Positions 33,658 through 42,700 of a DNA stretch of 64,000 bases are shown here, piece after piece. The notes beneath the pieces were generated by a model. The model made no database searches. It was not told the DNA's origin and worked only from the letters and a program-made list of their open reading frames with translations. The position numbers and the translations under genes were made by a program. Location of the stretch: positions 314 to 64,313 of the forward strand of contig NZ_JAOVZN010000012.1 in the NCBI RefSeq assembly GCF_025717045.1, read 5' to 3'. Source of the DNA: Flavobacterium sp. SH_e (GTDB lineage Bacteria; Bacteroidota; Bacteroidia; Flavobacteriales; Flavobacteriaceae). Numbering within the stretch: the stretch's first letter is position 1; every line of letters starts with the position of its first letter.

Positions 33658-35448
33658 TTAAAGTTTGTAAAATTTCCAACTGGTTTTAAAATCTCTCTGC
33701 AAAGGCTGATTGGTTAATAAGGCTCTTAATAATTCAATCGGCATTGCATTTTCTCTCAAAATAGCATCATGATATTGCTGATAAGTCATTTTTCCGCTTG
33801 TTACTAATTCCTCTTTTAAGGCAGTAAACTGCAATCCGCCCAGCATATATGCAATTTGATATAACGGACTATAACCACCAACAAATGATCTTCGTACTTC
33901 ACCCTCTGCGTTTGCACGTTCGTGTCCTACTCGATCAACTAGAAAATCAATACATTGTTGCGGACTCCATTTTCCTAAATGATAATTTAAAGAAAAAATA
34001 ATTCGAGCGCATCGATGCATTCTCCAAAACAACATTCCGATTTTATCTTGAGGCGTCTTAGGAAATTTCAAATCCCATAACAGCATTTCCCAGTATAATG
34101 AGTTTCCTTCAACCCAAAATGGAGTATCAAAATGACGATACGCTTTGTATCGATCTCGCATAAATTGCTGTAAATGATGACCTGCAATTAATTCATGATG
34201 AATGGTCGCTCTTGAAAAATTGGGATTATTTCCGCGCATACTCATCATCTTCTCACTATAAGACATCGAACTAGTTGGATAAGAGATTATAAGGGATTCC
34301 CCACCGAGAAAAAACGGATTTATTTTTTGTGCTTCGGGCGACATCATATACATTCGCCAGCTTTCTTCAGCAATTGGCGGTATAGTCAAAAGATTGTTCT
34401 GTTTTAAAAAATCTACCGACTGATTGTATAAGTCCAGCATTGCCTGTGGTTGGTCTCCAGGAGCAACAAAAGAATTTTTAACTTTCTCCTGCGCCGCTTT
34501 CCAATTGTCTCCAAAACCCATTTCGCGTGAAGCTTTTAATAATTCTGCATCGCACCAAGCAAATTCTTTATTGGCAATAGCAACCAATTCTTCTGGCGAA
34601 TAAGGTATAAATTCTGTTTGCAACTGGCGAATTAACTCTTCTCTTCCTATTGGATTTCCAACAATACCGCTTCCATCGTCTTTTTGCGTACTAGTGTCTT
34701 TTCTTTTTGATTTTAACAGAATTGCATATTCTGTCAAAGCTGCATCAACTTCAGTATAAGTTTTAGGAACCCACCAAGAAAACAACGGGTCATAACCGTT
34801 ATAAAAGTCAAAATAATTCTTCAAAATTTCCTGTAAACCTTTAGTATTTAAAACAGCAAATTCTGAAGAAGCTTTATCTAAACCTTCTATTTTTTCGACT
34901 TTTTTGATTTGCTCTTTGATTGCAATTCGTAAGTCTTCTAACTCTTTTGCTACTGTTTCTCCATTAACTTTTAAACCTCTTCGGCGTGGTTTTTCTAAGG
35001 CATAAATTTTTTCATCAAAAGAAAAATAGGTTTTTATCTTATCGTATAATTTTTGCTGCTGTTGTAATTCATATTTCTCGCTGCTTAAATTTCTGCTAAA
35101 CAAAATATAATCTACTTTGCCATTAATGTTCATGGCGTCGAAATTTAATCCTTCAAGTACCTTTTTATAATCTAAAATTAATTGCAAACGTCGGGTTCTT
35201 CTTTCAGGAGTATTGTAGTTGCCTTCACTATATTGTACTCCAAAAGTATCTGCATTGCTATTTGTTGCATAAAAACGCATAATACTTCCTTTATCAGCCT
35301 CATAATGGACCATTGTATTGTTTACTTCGCTGGTTTGCAAATACAAATCTGAACTGAAATTCTGCCCAAAAGAGGAAGCCGATCTTAAAACAATTAAAAT
35401 GAATATTAAGAAAAAATAACTGGTTCTATTTTTTTTGGTTTTAATCAT
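33658..35448 (-). CDS. DUF885-family putative metallopeptidase
   Basis: 596 residues with a signal peptide (ends SFGQ). DUF885 hallmarks are visible: FDAMNINGKVDYILF near the start, IHHELIAGHHLQQF (an HE..xHH metal site) and GGLQFTALKEEL near the end. The family is related to M32-like helical metallopeptidases and is often found among secreted or periplasmic peptidases. Substrate unknown; its neighbours suggest oligopeptides with Pro or Hyp. 19 bases separate it from the dehydrogenase gene. Confidence 0.85.
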   Translation of the reverse strand: MIKTKKNRTSYFFLIFILIVLRSASSFGQNFSSDLYLQTSEVNNTMVHYEADKGSIMRFYATNSNADTFGVQYSEGNYNTPERRTRRLQLILDYKKVLEGLNFDAMNINGKVDYILFSRNLSSEKYELQQQQKLYDKIKTYFSFDEKIYALEKPRRRGLKVNGETVAKELEDLRIAIKEQIKKVEKIEGLDKASSEFAVLNTKGLQEILKNYFDFYNGYDPLFSWWVPKTYTEVDAALTEYAILLKSKRKDTSTQKDDGSGIVGNPIGREELIRQLQTEFIPYSPEELVAIANKEFAWCDAELLKASREMGFGDNWKAAQEKVKNSFVAPGDQPQAMLDLYNQSVDFLKQNNLLTIPPIAEESWRMYMMSPEAQKINPFFLGGESLIISYPTSSMSYSEKMMSMRGNNPNFSRATIHHELIAGHHLQQFMRDRYKAYRHFDTPFWVEGNSLYWEMLLWDLKFPKTPQDKIGMLFWRMHRCARIIFSLNYHLGKWSPQQCIDFLVDRVGHERANAEGEVRRSFVGGYSPLYQIAYMLGGLQFTALKEELVTSGKMTYQQYHDAILRENAMPIELLRALLTNQPLQRDFKTSWKFYKL

Positions 35449-35483
35449 TGTGGTATTTTGGTATAGTTAAAGACTCCGAGTTT

Positions 35484-37778
35484 TTATTGATTTAGTTCAT
35501 TACTATTTCGGCTTGGAGGATCTACTCCTAATAAATGTTTTACAAAAAAATCACGTTTTCTTTGTCTTCCATAAGGTCCGCCATCACTATGGCCAACGCC
35601 TGGCAAAGGCAGAAATTCGAAAGTCTTTCCCGCATTTATCAAAGCATCAGCAACGCGATATGTAGATTCTGGCGGTACGTTTTCATCGGCTTCTCCAATC
35701 ACTAATAATACATCTCCTGTAAGTTTTCCAGCATTAGTCACATTAGATTGCTCATGGTAATGTTCTCCAACAGGATATCCCATCCATTGCTCATTCCACC
35801 ATTGTTTATCAACTCGATTATCATGACAGCCACAAGCCGCTACTCCAGCTTTATAAAATTCTGGATGAAATAATAAGCCGCCTAAAGCATTTTGCCCTCC
35901 GGCAGAAGTACCGTATAATCCAACTCTAGAATCATCAACATACGGATATTTTTTTGCCAAAGCTTTAATCCATAGAATTCGATCTTCAAAACCTGCGTCT
36001 TTCAAATTCTTCCAGCAGACATCATGAAAAGCTTTTGATCTATTTGCTGTTCCCATTCCGTCAATCTGTACCACTATAAAGCCTAACTGAGCTAGACTCT
36101 GCATCTCGGTCGTATAGCGATCCATAAAGTTTTTGGGAACAAAAGAATCCTGTGGGCCTGCATAAATACTTTCAATAACAGGATATTTTTTATTCGGATC
36201 AAAATCTGCGGGACGACATATTATTCCCCAAATATCTGTAATGCCATCTCTCCCTTTTGCATGAAAAGGTTCTGGCAAATACATTCCTGTGGCGAGATAA
36301 CCCGTAGCATCTGATTTTTCAAGATCCGTTATTTTTTTTCCGTCGGAAGTGCGGTGAAGTTCTATAATCGTTGCCACATTAGGCTCTGAATAAGAATCTA
36401 TGTAGTATTGTTTATTTTTCGAAAAAGCAACAATATGATTCCCTTTCGCAGGAGTAAGATTTACTAATTTCTTACCATCAAAACCTATTCGGTAATTATG
36501 AAGATAATATGGATCTTCGTTTGAGTTCATTCCGCTTGCCGAAAACCATATTTGTCTTTTCTTTTCGTCAATGCTATCTATGCTTCGTACAACCCATTCT
36601 CCTTTAGTAATTTGTTTTTCCTTACCTGATATTGCATCAATTAAATATAAATGTCTCCAACCGTCTTTTTCTGAAGACATAACAATTTCATTACTTTCTT
36701 TTAGATAATGCGTAAACAATCTTGATTCGTAAATAAAAGTCTTTGCTTTTTCATCGACTACAGAACGGGTTTCAGCAGTTTGAGCATTCACTTCAAAAAT
36801 TCTAAATCTTTGATGGCCACGATCTACTTTTTCGAAAGTGAAATAATTAGGATTATCTTTTCTCCAGTGTAATTCTGGAGCATCAAAAAAATCAATAATT
36901 GGCGTGTTTATTTTTGCTGTTTTTTTACTTTCAACATGAAACAAGAACATTTCATAAGCTGTAAAAGGATCTCCCGGCTGTTTGTAAGGCTGTGAATGCA
37001 ATTCGCCTCGAGTTGTATTGGCTACCGATGTTAAAACATAATGAACTGGTAAATCGGTAAAAGGAGTAATATGATAACCTACAATATATTTGCTGTCTGG
37101 CGCCCATGCTAGAGAACCGTATGGTTTTTCTTTTGTACCGTCTTTTGTAAATTGAATCGCATCTCCGCCAGCAATTGGCTTTATAAAAACATTATTATCT
37201 TTTATAAAAGCAAGCCATTTTTTATTTGGAGAAATACTATCTGTCTGAAAAGAATTCCATCTTTGCCATTGTCTATTTAGACTCGGATATTTCGTAATAT
37301 CTTTAGGCAGATAATTGATTTTTTGAATACTATAATCTGAAAGCTTTACCTGATAATAGTCTTTATCATATTTTAAAGCTATTGAACTCGTTTTTGCATC
37401 ATAATTTATACTGTCAATGATAAGGCTTTTTTGAGGGATTTTTTTTTGTTTGAAATTGGTTATCGCAGATCTTAATTTAGGTTCATCAAATAAGATACTT
37501 TTTGTTCCTTTTTCTGCATCAACCAAGATGTATTCGATAAGACTATCTTTTAAAACATTCGAATACCAAAATGATTTTTGATCACTTTGCCATTGCGCTC
37601 TAATACTGGTCTTAAAGACTGTATTTTTTACTGCTGCATCAAGCAAAAGCGCTTTTTTATATCGTTCTAAAATTTCGGATTTTGAAGGCTGATAGGGTAT
37701 CATTACTTTATTCTGTGAATATAAATTACAGTTAAGAAATGATACTAAGAAGGCAAAAATGAGTAAATTCTTTTTCAT
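35484..37778 (-). CDS. S9-family prolyl peptidase (DPP IV / acylaminoacyl-peptidase type)
   Basis: 764 residues: signal sequence (1-21), beta-propeller (about 60-500) and an alpha/beta hydrolase domain. The catalytic Ser625 is in GLYGTSAGGQ; the Asp is in VIGEADENVPP and the His in GVGHSDGGP. The propeller has DPP_N-like strands (SLAWAPDSKYIVGYH, GWRHLYLIDAISGKEKQIT). S9 enzymes of this type cut short peptides after Pro or Ala. It is encoded with the hydroxyproline enzymes, which suggests it frees Xaa-Pro or Xaa-Hyp dipeptides in the periplasm. Confidence 0.88.
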   Translation of the reverse strand: MKKNLLIFAFLVSFLNCNLYSQNKVMIPYQPSKSEILERYKKALLLDAAVKNTVFKTSIRAQWQSDQKSFWYSNVLKDSLIEYILVDAEKGTKSILFDEPKLRSAITNFKQKKIPQKSLIIDSINYDAKTSSIALKYDKDYYQVKLSDYSIQKINYLPKDITKYPSLNRQWQRWNSFQTDSISPNKKWLAFIKDNNVFIKPIAGGDAIQFTKDGTKEKPYGSLAWAPDSKYIVGYHITPFTDLPVHYVLTSVANTTRGELHSQPYKQPGDPFTAYEMFLFHVESKKTAKINTPIIDFFDAPELHWRKDNPNYFTFEKVDRGHQRFRIFEVNAQTAETRSVVDEKAKTFIYESRLFTHYLKESNEIVMSSEKDGWRHLYLIDAISGKEKQITKGEWVVRSIDSIDEKKRQIWFSASGMNSNEDPYYLHNYRIGFDGKKLVNLTPAKGNHIVAFSKNKQYYIDSYSEPNVATIIELHRTSDGKKITDLEKSDATGYLATGMYLPEPFHAKGRDGITDIWGIICRPADFDPNKKYPVIESIYAGPQDSFVPKNFMDRYTTEMQSLAQLGFIVVQIDGMGTANRSKAFHDVCWKNLKDAGFEDRILWIKALAKKYPYVDDSRVGLYGTSAGGQNALGGLLFHPEFYKAGVAACGCHDNRVDKQWWNEQWMGYPVGEHYHEQSNVTNAGKLTGDVLLVIGEADENVPPESTYRVADALINAGKTFEFLPLPGVGHSDGGPYGRQRKRDFFVKHLLGVDPPSRNSNELNQ

Positions 37779-37926
37779 AGTTATTTAAATACAAGGAGAC
37801 TTCCCTATTTAATTATAGAAACAAAAATAAGTTTGCCAATAGAACTAAGAACCTCCTAAAAGCAGGCTTAAAAGTCCTATTCACGATACTGCAAAAACTA
37901 AAAACTTTTAATTCAGGAAATTTGAA

Positions 37927-38937
37927 TTACAACACCTGAAATCCATATGCGTATGGATCATCTTCTTCATCAATAATTATGGTATTGTAACCATACACTT
38001 TAGCCCATCCTTGTATGCTGGGAACAATTGCTTTTATATCTCCAATAGCCGTTTCCTCTTCAATTCTACCAACAAACTTGCTTCCGATATAACTTTCATG
38101 TATAAATTCATCTCCTTTTTTAAGCAGTCCTTTAGCATGCAGTTGCGCCATTCTCGCCGATGTTCCTGTACCGCAAGGCGATCTGTCTATGGCTTTATCT
38201 CCATAAAAAACAGCATTTCGTCCAGATGAAGTTGGATCTAATGGTGTACCCGTCCATAACATGTGACTGACATCTCTGATGGTATCATTTTCAGGATGAA
38301 TAAATAAATTTGGATATTTTTCATTAATTCGTGCTCTCACAACCTGACTGTATTGCACAATCTTACTTGCTGTAAAATCCTGAATCCCTGAAAAGTTTTT
38401 TTGCGGATCTACAATTGCATAGTAATTTCCGCCATAAGCAACATCAAAAACTAACTCTCCTAATTCCGGACATTCTACAGTTAAATTTTCAGCAGCTAAA
38501 TATGATTTTACATTGGTTAATTTAACCCATTCTACTTTTTTATTCGTCTGTTTGTATTCAATTTTGACTAATCCAGCAGGAGCTTCCATGTTTATTTTTC
38601 CTGGAATTTTTGGACTAATTAATCCTTCTTCAATTGCAATCGTAATCGTACCAATTGTACCGTGTCCACACATTGGCAGACAACCTGATGTTTCGATGAA
38701 TAAAATACCAAAATCATTATCAGGATTAGTTGGCGGAAATAAAATACTTCCGCTCATCATATCATGTCCGCGAGGTTCAAACATTAGTCCTTTTCGAATC
38801 CAATCGTATTCGCTTAAAAAATGCTGTCTTTTCTCGCTCATGTTTGCCCCAATTAAATTTGGGCCTCCGCCAGCGACTACTCTAACTGGATTACCGCAAG
38901 TATGCGCATCTACACAAAAAAAAGTTTTTCTAGCCAT
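37927..38937 (-). CDS. 4-hydroxyproline 2-epimerase (proline racemase family)
   Basis: 336 residues. Both catalytic cysteines are present: Cys90 (PMCGHGTIG) and Cys255 (DRSPCGTGTSA). Two Cys point to an epimerase or racemase; trans-3-hydroxyproline dehydratases replace one of them with Thr. The N-terminal CVDAHTCGNPVRVV segment is typical. It converts trans-4-hydroxy-L-proline to cis-4-hydroxy-D-proline, the first step of the pathway completed by its neighbours. The start lies 2 bases from the stop of the aldehyde dehydrogenase gene, so the two are tightly coupled. Confidence 0.92.
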   Translation of the reverse strand: MARKTFFCVDAHTCGNPVRVVAGGGPNLIGANMSEKRQHFLSEYDWIRKGLMFEPRGHDMMSGSILFPPTNPDNDFGILFIETSGCLPMCGHGTIGTITIAIEEGLISPKIPGKINMEAPAGLVKIEYKQTNKKVEWVKLTNVKSYLAAENLTVECPELGELVFDVAYGGNYYAIVDPQKNFSGIQDFTASKIVQYSQVVRARINEKYPNLFIHPENDTIRDVSHMLWTGTPLDPTSSGRNAVFYGDKAIDRSPCGTGTSARMAQLHAKGLLKKGDEFIHESYIGSKFVGRIEEETAIGDIKAIVPSIQGWAKVYGYNTIIIDEEDDPYAYGFQVL

Positions 38938-38939
38938 GT

Positions 38940-40523
38940 TTAAATTGAATCTCTTGTTTGAACATTATTAACTAATCTTGAAATTCCAAGTGGATTTTCA
39001 TTTTGAAGCGCTTCTGGAAGTTTATTGTTTGGCCAATTTTGATAACTAAAAGGTCTAACCCATCGCTTAATTGAACCAATTCCGACTGCTGTAAATCTAG
39101 AATCAGAAGAAGAGGGATACGGTCCGCCATGCACCATAGACGGACATACCTCAACTCCAGTTGGTAATCCGTTAAAAATTATTCTTCCAACACGATTTCC
39201 TAGTGCCTCTACTATTTCTTCATAATTTTCAATCTCATTTTCTTCCGCCAAAATACTACCAGTCAACTGACCTTCTAATTTTTCAATTATAGTAACCAAT
39301 TCTATTTCATCTTCACATTGTACTAGTATTGAAAAAGGCCCGAAAACCTCGCGATGTAAAACTGGATTTTCTAAAAAGATTTTGCCTGAAACGGTCAGTA
39401 ATTTTTGTGAAGCATAATTTGGATTATCTGTTTCAGCATATTCTGCAATTACTTCAATTCCGTCTTGCGAACTTAAGAGCTCATTATTGGACTTATAATT
39501 TTTATAAATTGATGGATGTAACATACAGCTTGGCGAAATTTTTAAAATTTCAACAGCCAGCTGTTCTGTAAAAGTCTTTAAAGAATCGCTTTTAATTCCG
39601 AGCATCAATCCAGGATTAGTACAAAATTGTCCCGCGCCTAATGTCACAGAACCTGCGCATGCAACTGCCCATTTTTCAGAATTATGCTTCAATGCTTCTG
39701 GCAAGATTACGACAGGATTTATACTTCCCATTTCAGCAAAAACTGGAATTGGTTCCTCACGTTGTGCGGCTAAATCATATAAAGAACGTCCGCCTTTTAT
39801 ACTTCCCGTAAATCCGATTGCCTTAACCAAAGGATGCTGCACTAATTTAACCCCAACTTCAATACCACTGCTATTTAAATTAGAAAAAACACCTTCTGGC
39901 ATATTCGTTTTTTGAGCCGCTTTAATAACTGCTGAAGCTACCATTTCTCCAGTACCAGCGTGCATTGGATGACTTTTTACAATTACTGGACATCCAGCAG
40001 CCAACGCAGAGGCTGTATCGCCACCTGCAGTAGAATAAGCGAATGGAAAATTACTGGATCCAAAAACAACTACAGTGCCTAGAGGTCGCATCATTTTACG
40101 AAGATCTACTTTTGGCAATGGCACTCGGTCAGGAATAGCCGTATCAATTGTTGCCTCTACCCATGAACCTTCGGCTACTAAATCAGCGAAAGCAGTTAAT
40201 TGCCCAATAGTTCGTCCTCTTTCTCCTTCAGCACGTCCTCTTGGCAAACCAGATTCCTGACAATATACGTCTAACAAGCTATCTCCTAAAGCCAAAATCT
40301 CATCTGCAATTGCTCTTAAAAACAAAGCTTTTTCTTTACCAGTACATTTCTGAAATGTCAAAAATGCTTTATTAGCAAGAGCTGTCGCCAATTCGATTTC
40401 TTCATTACTTGCTTCGGTAAACTGCCAAGGATTATCTTCGTTTTGCTGTGGATTAAACGTTTTGAAGGTTTTATCGCCACTAGCTGACAACTGATTTCCT
40501 ATGTAATTTTTTCCAGTAATCAT
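38940..40523 (-). CDS. Aldehyde dehydrogenase, probable 2-oxoglutarate semialdehyde dehydrogenase
   Basis: 527 residues. ALDH features: FGSSNFPFAYSTAGGDTASALAAG (cofactor region), GFTGSIKGG, EMGSINPV with the general-base Glu, and GAGQFCTNPGL with the catalytic Cys. The ending (NGLPTGVEV..MVHGGPYP) is typical of the ketoglutarate-semialdehyde branch. It oxidises the last intermediate of hydroxyproline breakdown to 2-oxoglutarate using NAD(P)+. First or second gene after the promoter; 60 bases after the deaminase gene. Confidence 0.9.
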   Translation of the reverse strand: MITGKNYIGNQLSASGDKTFKTFNPQQNEDNPWQFTEASNEEIELATALANKAFLTFQKCTGKEKALFLRAIADEILALGDSLLDVYCQESGLPRGRAEGERGRTIGQLTAFADLVAEGSWVEATIDTAIPDRVPLPKVDLRKMMRPLGTVVVFGSSNFPFAYSTAGGDTASALAAGCPVIVKSHPMHAGTGEMVASAVIKAAQKTNMPEGVFSNLNSSGIEVGVKLVQHPLVKAIGFTGSIKGGRSLYDLAAQREEPIPVFAEMGSINPVVILPEALKHNSEKWAVACAGSVTLGAGQFCTNPGLMLGIKSDSLKTFTEQLAVEILKISPSCMLHPSIYKNYKSNNELLSSQDGIEVIAEYAETDNPNYASQKLLTVSGKIFLENPVLHREVFGPFSILVQCEDEIELVTIIEKLEGQLTGSILAEENEIENYEEIVEALGNRVGRIIFNGLPTGVEVCPSMVHGGPYPSSSDSRFTAVGIGSIKRWVRPFSYQNWPNNKLPEALQNENPLGISRLVNNVQTRDSI

Positions 40524-40583
40524 GTATTCTTTATTATAGGGTTAAGTAATTCTAAAATTGAAAAAGTTTCAAAAAACTTTTAA

Positions 40584-41498
40584 TTATAGGCTTTTATATT
40601 CTGGCAATACAGGTCTGTTTTTTAATGCATTATCGATAATAGCCAAAACACGTTCTCTTTCAGCTCCCATAAGCGGCAACCTTGGCGCACGCACATATTC
40701 AGTCCCTAATCCTGTTCCTACTTCAGCTAACTTAATATTTTGAACTAACTGAGCATTGATATCCAATTCTAACAAAGGCAAAAACCAACGGTAAATTGTC
40801 AATGCTTCTTGAATTCTGCCAGCTTTAGCTAGTTTATAAATGGCAACCGTCTCTTCTGGAAATGCATCTACAAGACCTCCAACCCATCCGTCAGCACCCA
40901 TCAATAAACTTTCTAAACCTAATGTATCAACTCCAGTAAGGACTTTCAATCTGCTTCCAAATCGGTTAATGATTCTGGTTACATTTGAAATATCTCTCGT
41001 AGATTCTTTCACTGCTTGAATGTTATCAAGTTTTAGAAGTTCTTCAAACATATCCAACGTTACCTCAATCTTGTAATCAACTGGATTGTTGTAAATCATA
41101 ATTGGTAAAGAAGTATTTTTAGCTACTTGTGTAAAATATTCAACAGTTTCAAAATCGGTAGCTTTATAACGCATTGGAGGCAACATCATTAAACCTCTTG
41201 CTCCATTAGCTTCGGCTTTATTTGCAGCTTCAATAGCTCCGCGAGTTGTTTGTTCTGCAATATTCATAATTACAGGAACCTTTCCATCAACTATACGAAC
41301 TGTTTCAAGAATTAAATCTTGTTTTTCTTCTTCTAAAAGAGTACTCGCCTCTCCTAAAGTTCCTCCAAGAATAACGCCTTCGACTCCAGCATCTAATTGA
41401 TAATTAAGATTTTTTTCAAACATTTTAAAATCTAAAGTGTCTTCAGCTGTAAAATTTGTGGTAACAGCTGGCATTACCCCTTTCCATTGAATATTCAT
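40584..41498 (-). CDS. DHDPS/NAL-family lyase, probable 1-pyrroline-4-hydroxy-2-carboxylate deaminase
   Basis: 304 residues, TIM-barrel class I aldolase family. The Schiff-base Lys164 is in QAVKES and the Tyr136 in MIYNNPVDY; the GGTLGEASTL loop replaces the usual GTTGE. In hydroxyproline operons this family member deaminates 1-pyrroline-4-hydroxy-2-carboxylate to 2-oxoglutarate semialdehyde. The first gene of the long minus-strand run, facing the AraC regulator across 185 bases. Confidence 0.87.
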   Translation of the reverse strand: MNIQWKGVMPAVTTNFTAEDTLDFKMFEKNLNYQLDAGVEGVILGGTLGEASTLLEEEKQDLILETVRIVDGKVPVIMNIAEQTTRGAIEAANKAEANGARGLMMLPPMRYKATDFETVEYFTQVAKNTSLPIMIYNNPVDYKIEVTLDMFEELLKLDNIQAVKESTRDISNVTRIINRFGSRLKVLTGVDTLGLESLLMGADGWVGGLVDAFPEETVAIYKLAKAGRIQEALTIYRWFLPLLELDINAQLVQNIKLAEVGTGLGTEYVRAPRLPLMGAERERVLAIIDNALKNRPVLPEYKSL

Positions 41499-41521
41499 AA
41501 TTTATTTATTTTTATTTATTT

Positions 41522-41541
41522 CAAAGGTATCGAGGGGTACC
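41522..41541 (-). promoter_or_regulatory. Promoter -7 box (TACCTTTG) and adjacent partial palindrome for the hydroxyproline operon
   Basis: On the minus strand TACCTTTG occupies 41522-41529, 23-31 bases before the ATG at 41498. It overlaps GGTATCGAGGGGTACC (41526-41541), an imperfect palindrome that could be a regulator site for the divergent AraC protein. No clear -33 is seen, consistent with activator dependence. Confidence 0.45.
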
Positions 41542-41683
41542 AAAAATTTCACCTAAGAATATTATCAAAAACCTATACAATATTATCTCATTTGTAACAT
41601 TTTAACAAAAACTAGATTAATTTTAATTCATCTTTTATTAATTTTTATATCTTTCCGTAAAATATGAAAAAAATAAGAACGCA

Positions 41684-42538
41684 ATGAAAGTTTTTCCATT
41701 TAAAATACCGAAATCAAGTGAAGAAGCATTTATATATCAAGAAGACTGCGAAACTATTTTTTATGACAAATACCACCAGCACGAAGAGATTCAAATTAGT
41801 TACATAAAAAAAGGAGAAGGTAAAATTTTAGTGGGAGATATGATTACCGAATATCAAAAAGGTGACATTATTATACTAGGAAGCAATTTACCTCATGTTT
41901 TTAAAAGCGATATTTCTGAAAGCAGAGGAATGTCTGTCATGTATACTGTTTTTTTTACCGAAAATGGTTTTGGAAAAGACTTTTTCAATTTACCAGAATT
42001 AAATATCGTACAGCCTTTTTTTACTGCTATTAAAAACGGAATACAAATTAGAGATGCAAAACCATCTATTATAAGGAAATTTAAAAAATTTAAAGAAGCC
42101 GATAAATATGACCGCTTTATTCTGCTAATGTCTATGCTAAAAGCCTTTAGCCAGTCAGAAAAAAAACATCTTTCGAATTATGTTTTCAATAAACCTTTTA
42201 CTGATGCCGAAGGAAAACGAATGCAAATGGTTTTTGATTTTGTTATGACGCATTATCAAAAAAATATCACTCTGGACGAAATTGCTCAGATTGCAAACAT
42301 GACCAAAAATGCTTTCTGCAAATATTTCAAAACTCGTACTAAAAAAACTTTTTTCCAATTTTTGATCGAGATAAGAATAGAACACGCTGCAAAACTTCTT
42401 ATAAAAAACAAGGAATTATCGATCATAGAAATTTCAGAACTAAGCGGATTTAATAACATTTCAAATTTCAATAGAAAATTTAAAGAGATCAAAAAGAAAA
42501 CGCCTTTTGAGTTTAAAAATTCACTCATTAAATCATAA
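41684..42538 (+). CDS. AraC-family transcriptional regulator
   Basis: 284 residues. The N-terminal cupin sensor (about 10-100; HQHEEIQISYIKKGEGKILVGD, GDIIILGSNLPHVFKSD) is followed by a C-terminal double helix-turn-helix (about 185-284: ITLDEIAQIANMTKNAFCKYFK... LSIIEISELSGFNNISNFNRKFK). Divergent from the hydroxyproline operon and upstream of the M1/DPP IV/M24 operon, it is well placed to activate both on sensing hydroxyproline or a peptide; the ligand is inferred. Confidence 0.92.
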   Translation: MKVFPFKIPKSSEEAFIYQEDCETIFYDKYHQHEEIQISYIKKGEGKILVGDMITEYQKGDIIILGSNLPHVFKSDISESRGMSVMYTVFFTENGFGKDFFNLPELNIVQPFFTAIKNGIQIRDAKPSIIRKFKKFKEADKYDRFILLMSMLKAFSQSEKKHLSNYVFNKPFTDAEGKRMQMVFDFVMTHYQKNITLDEIAQIANMTKNAFCKYFKTRTKKTFFQFLIEIRIEHAAKLLIKNKELSIIEISELSGFNNISNFNRKFKEIKKKTPFEFKNSLIKS

Positions 42539-42614
42539 TCTATTCGGCCATCTTTAAGTAATATTCTATTATATCTTGATAATAAAAGCCTAGCTTCAAT
42601 CGTCTAAATGTGCA

Positions 42615-42622
42615 TATTTTTG
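42615..42622 (+). promoter_or_regulatory. Possible -7 box (TATTTTTG) for the M1/DPP IV/M24 operon
   Basis: Exact TAnnTTTG match 78 bases before the M1 start codon; the -33 element is weak. Confidence 0.35.
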
Positions 42623-42700
42623 AAAACCTACACTCTTTTTCTGTAATGAAAAAGTTTTTTAGCCCAGCTAATTTTTTAAACATTTCAAATTTAAAATGCC

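Noticed and set aside
38513..38971. 152-codon open frame antisense to the hydroxyproline epimerase
   Set aside because: It is a shadow of a strongly supported enzyme with both catalytic cysteines.
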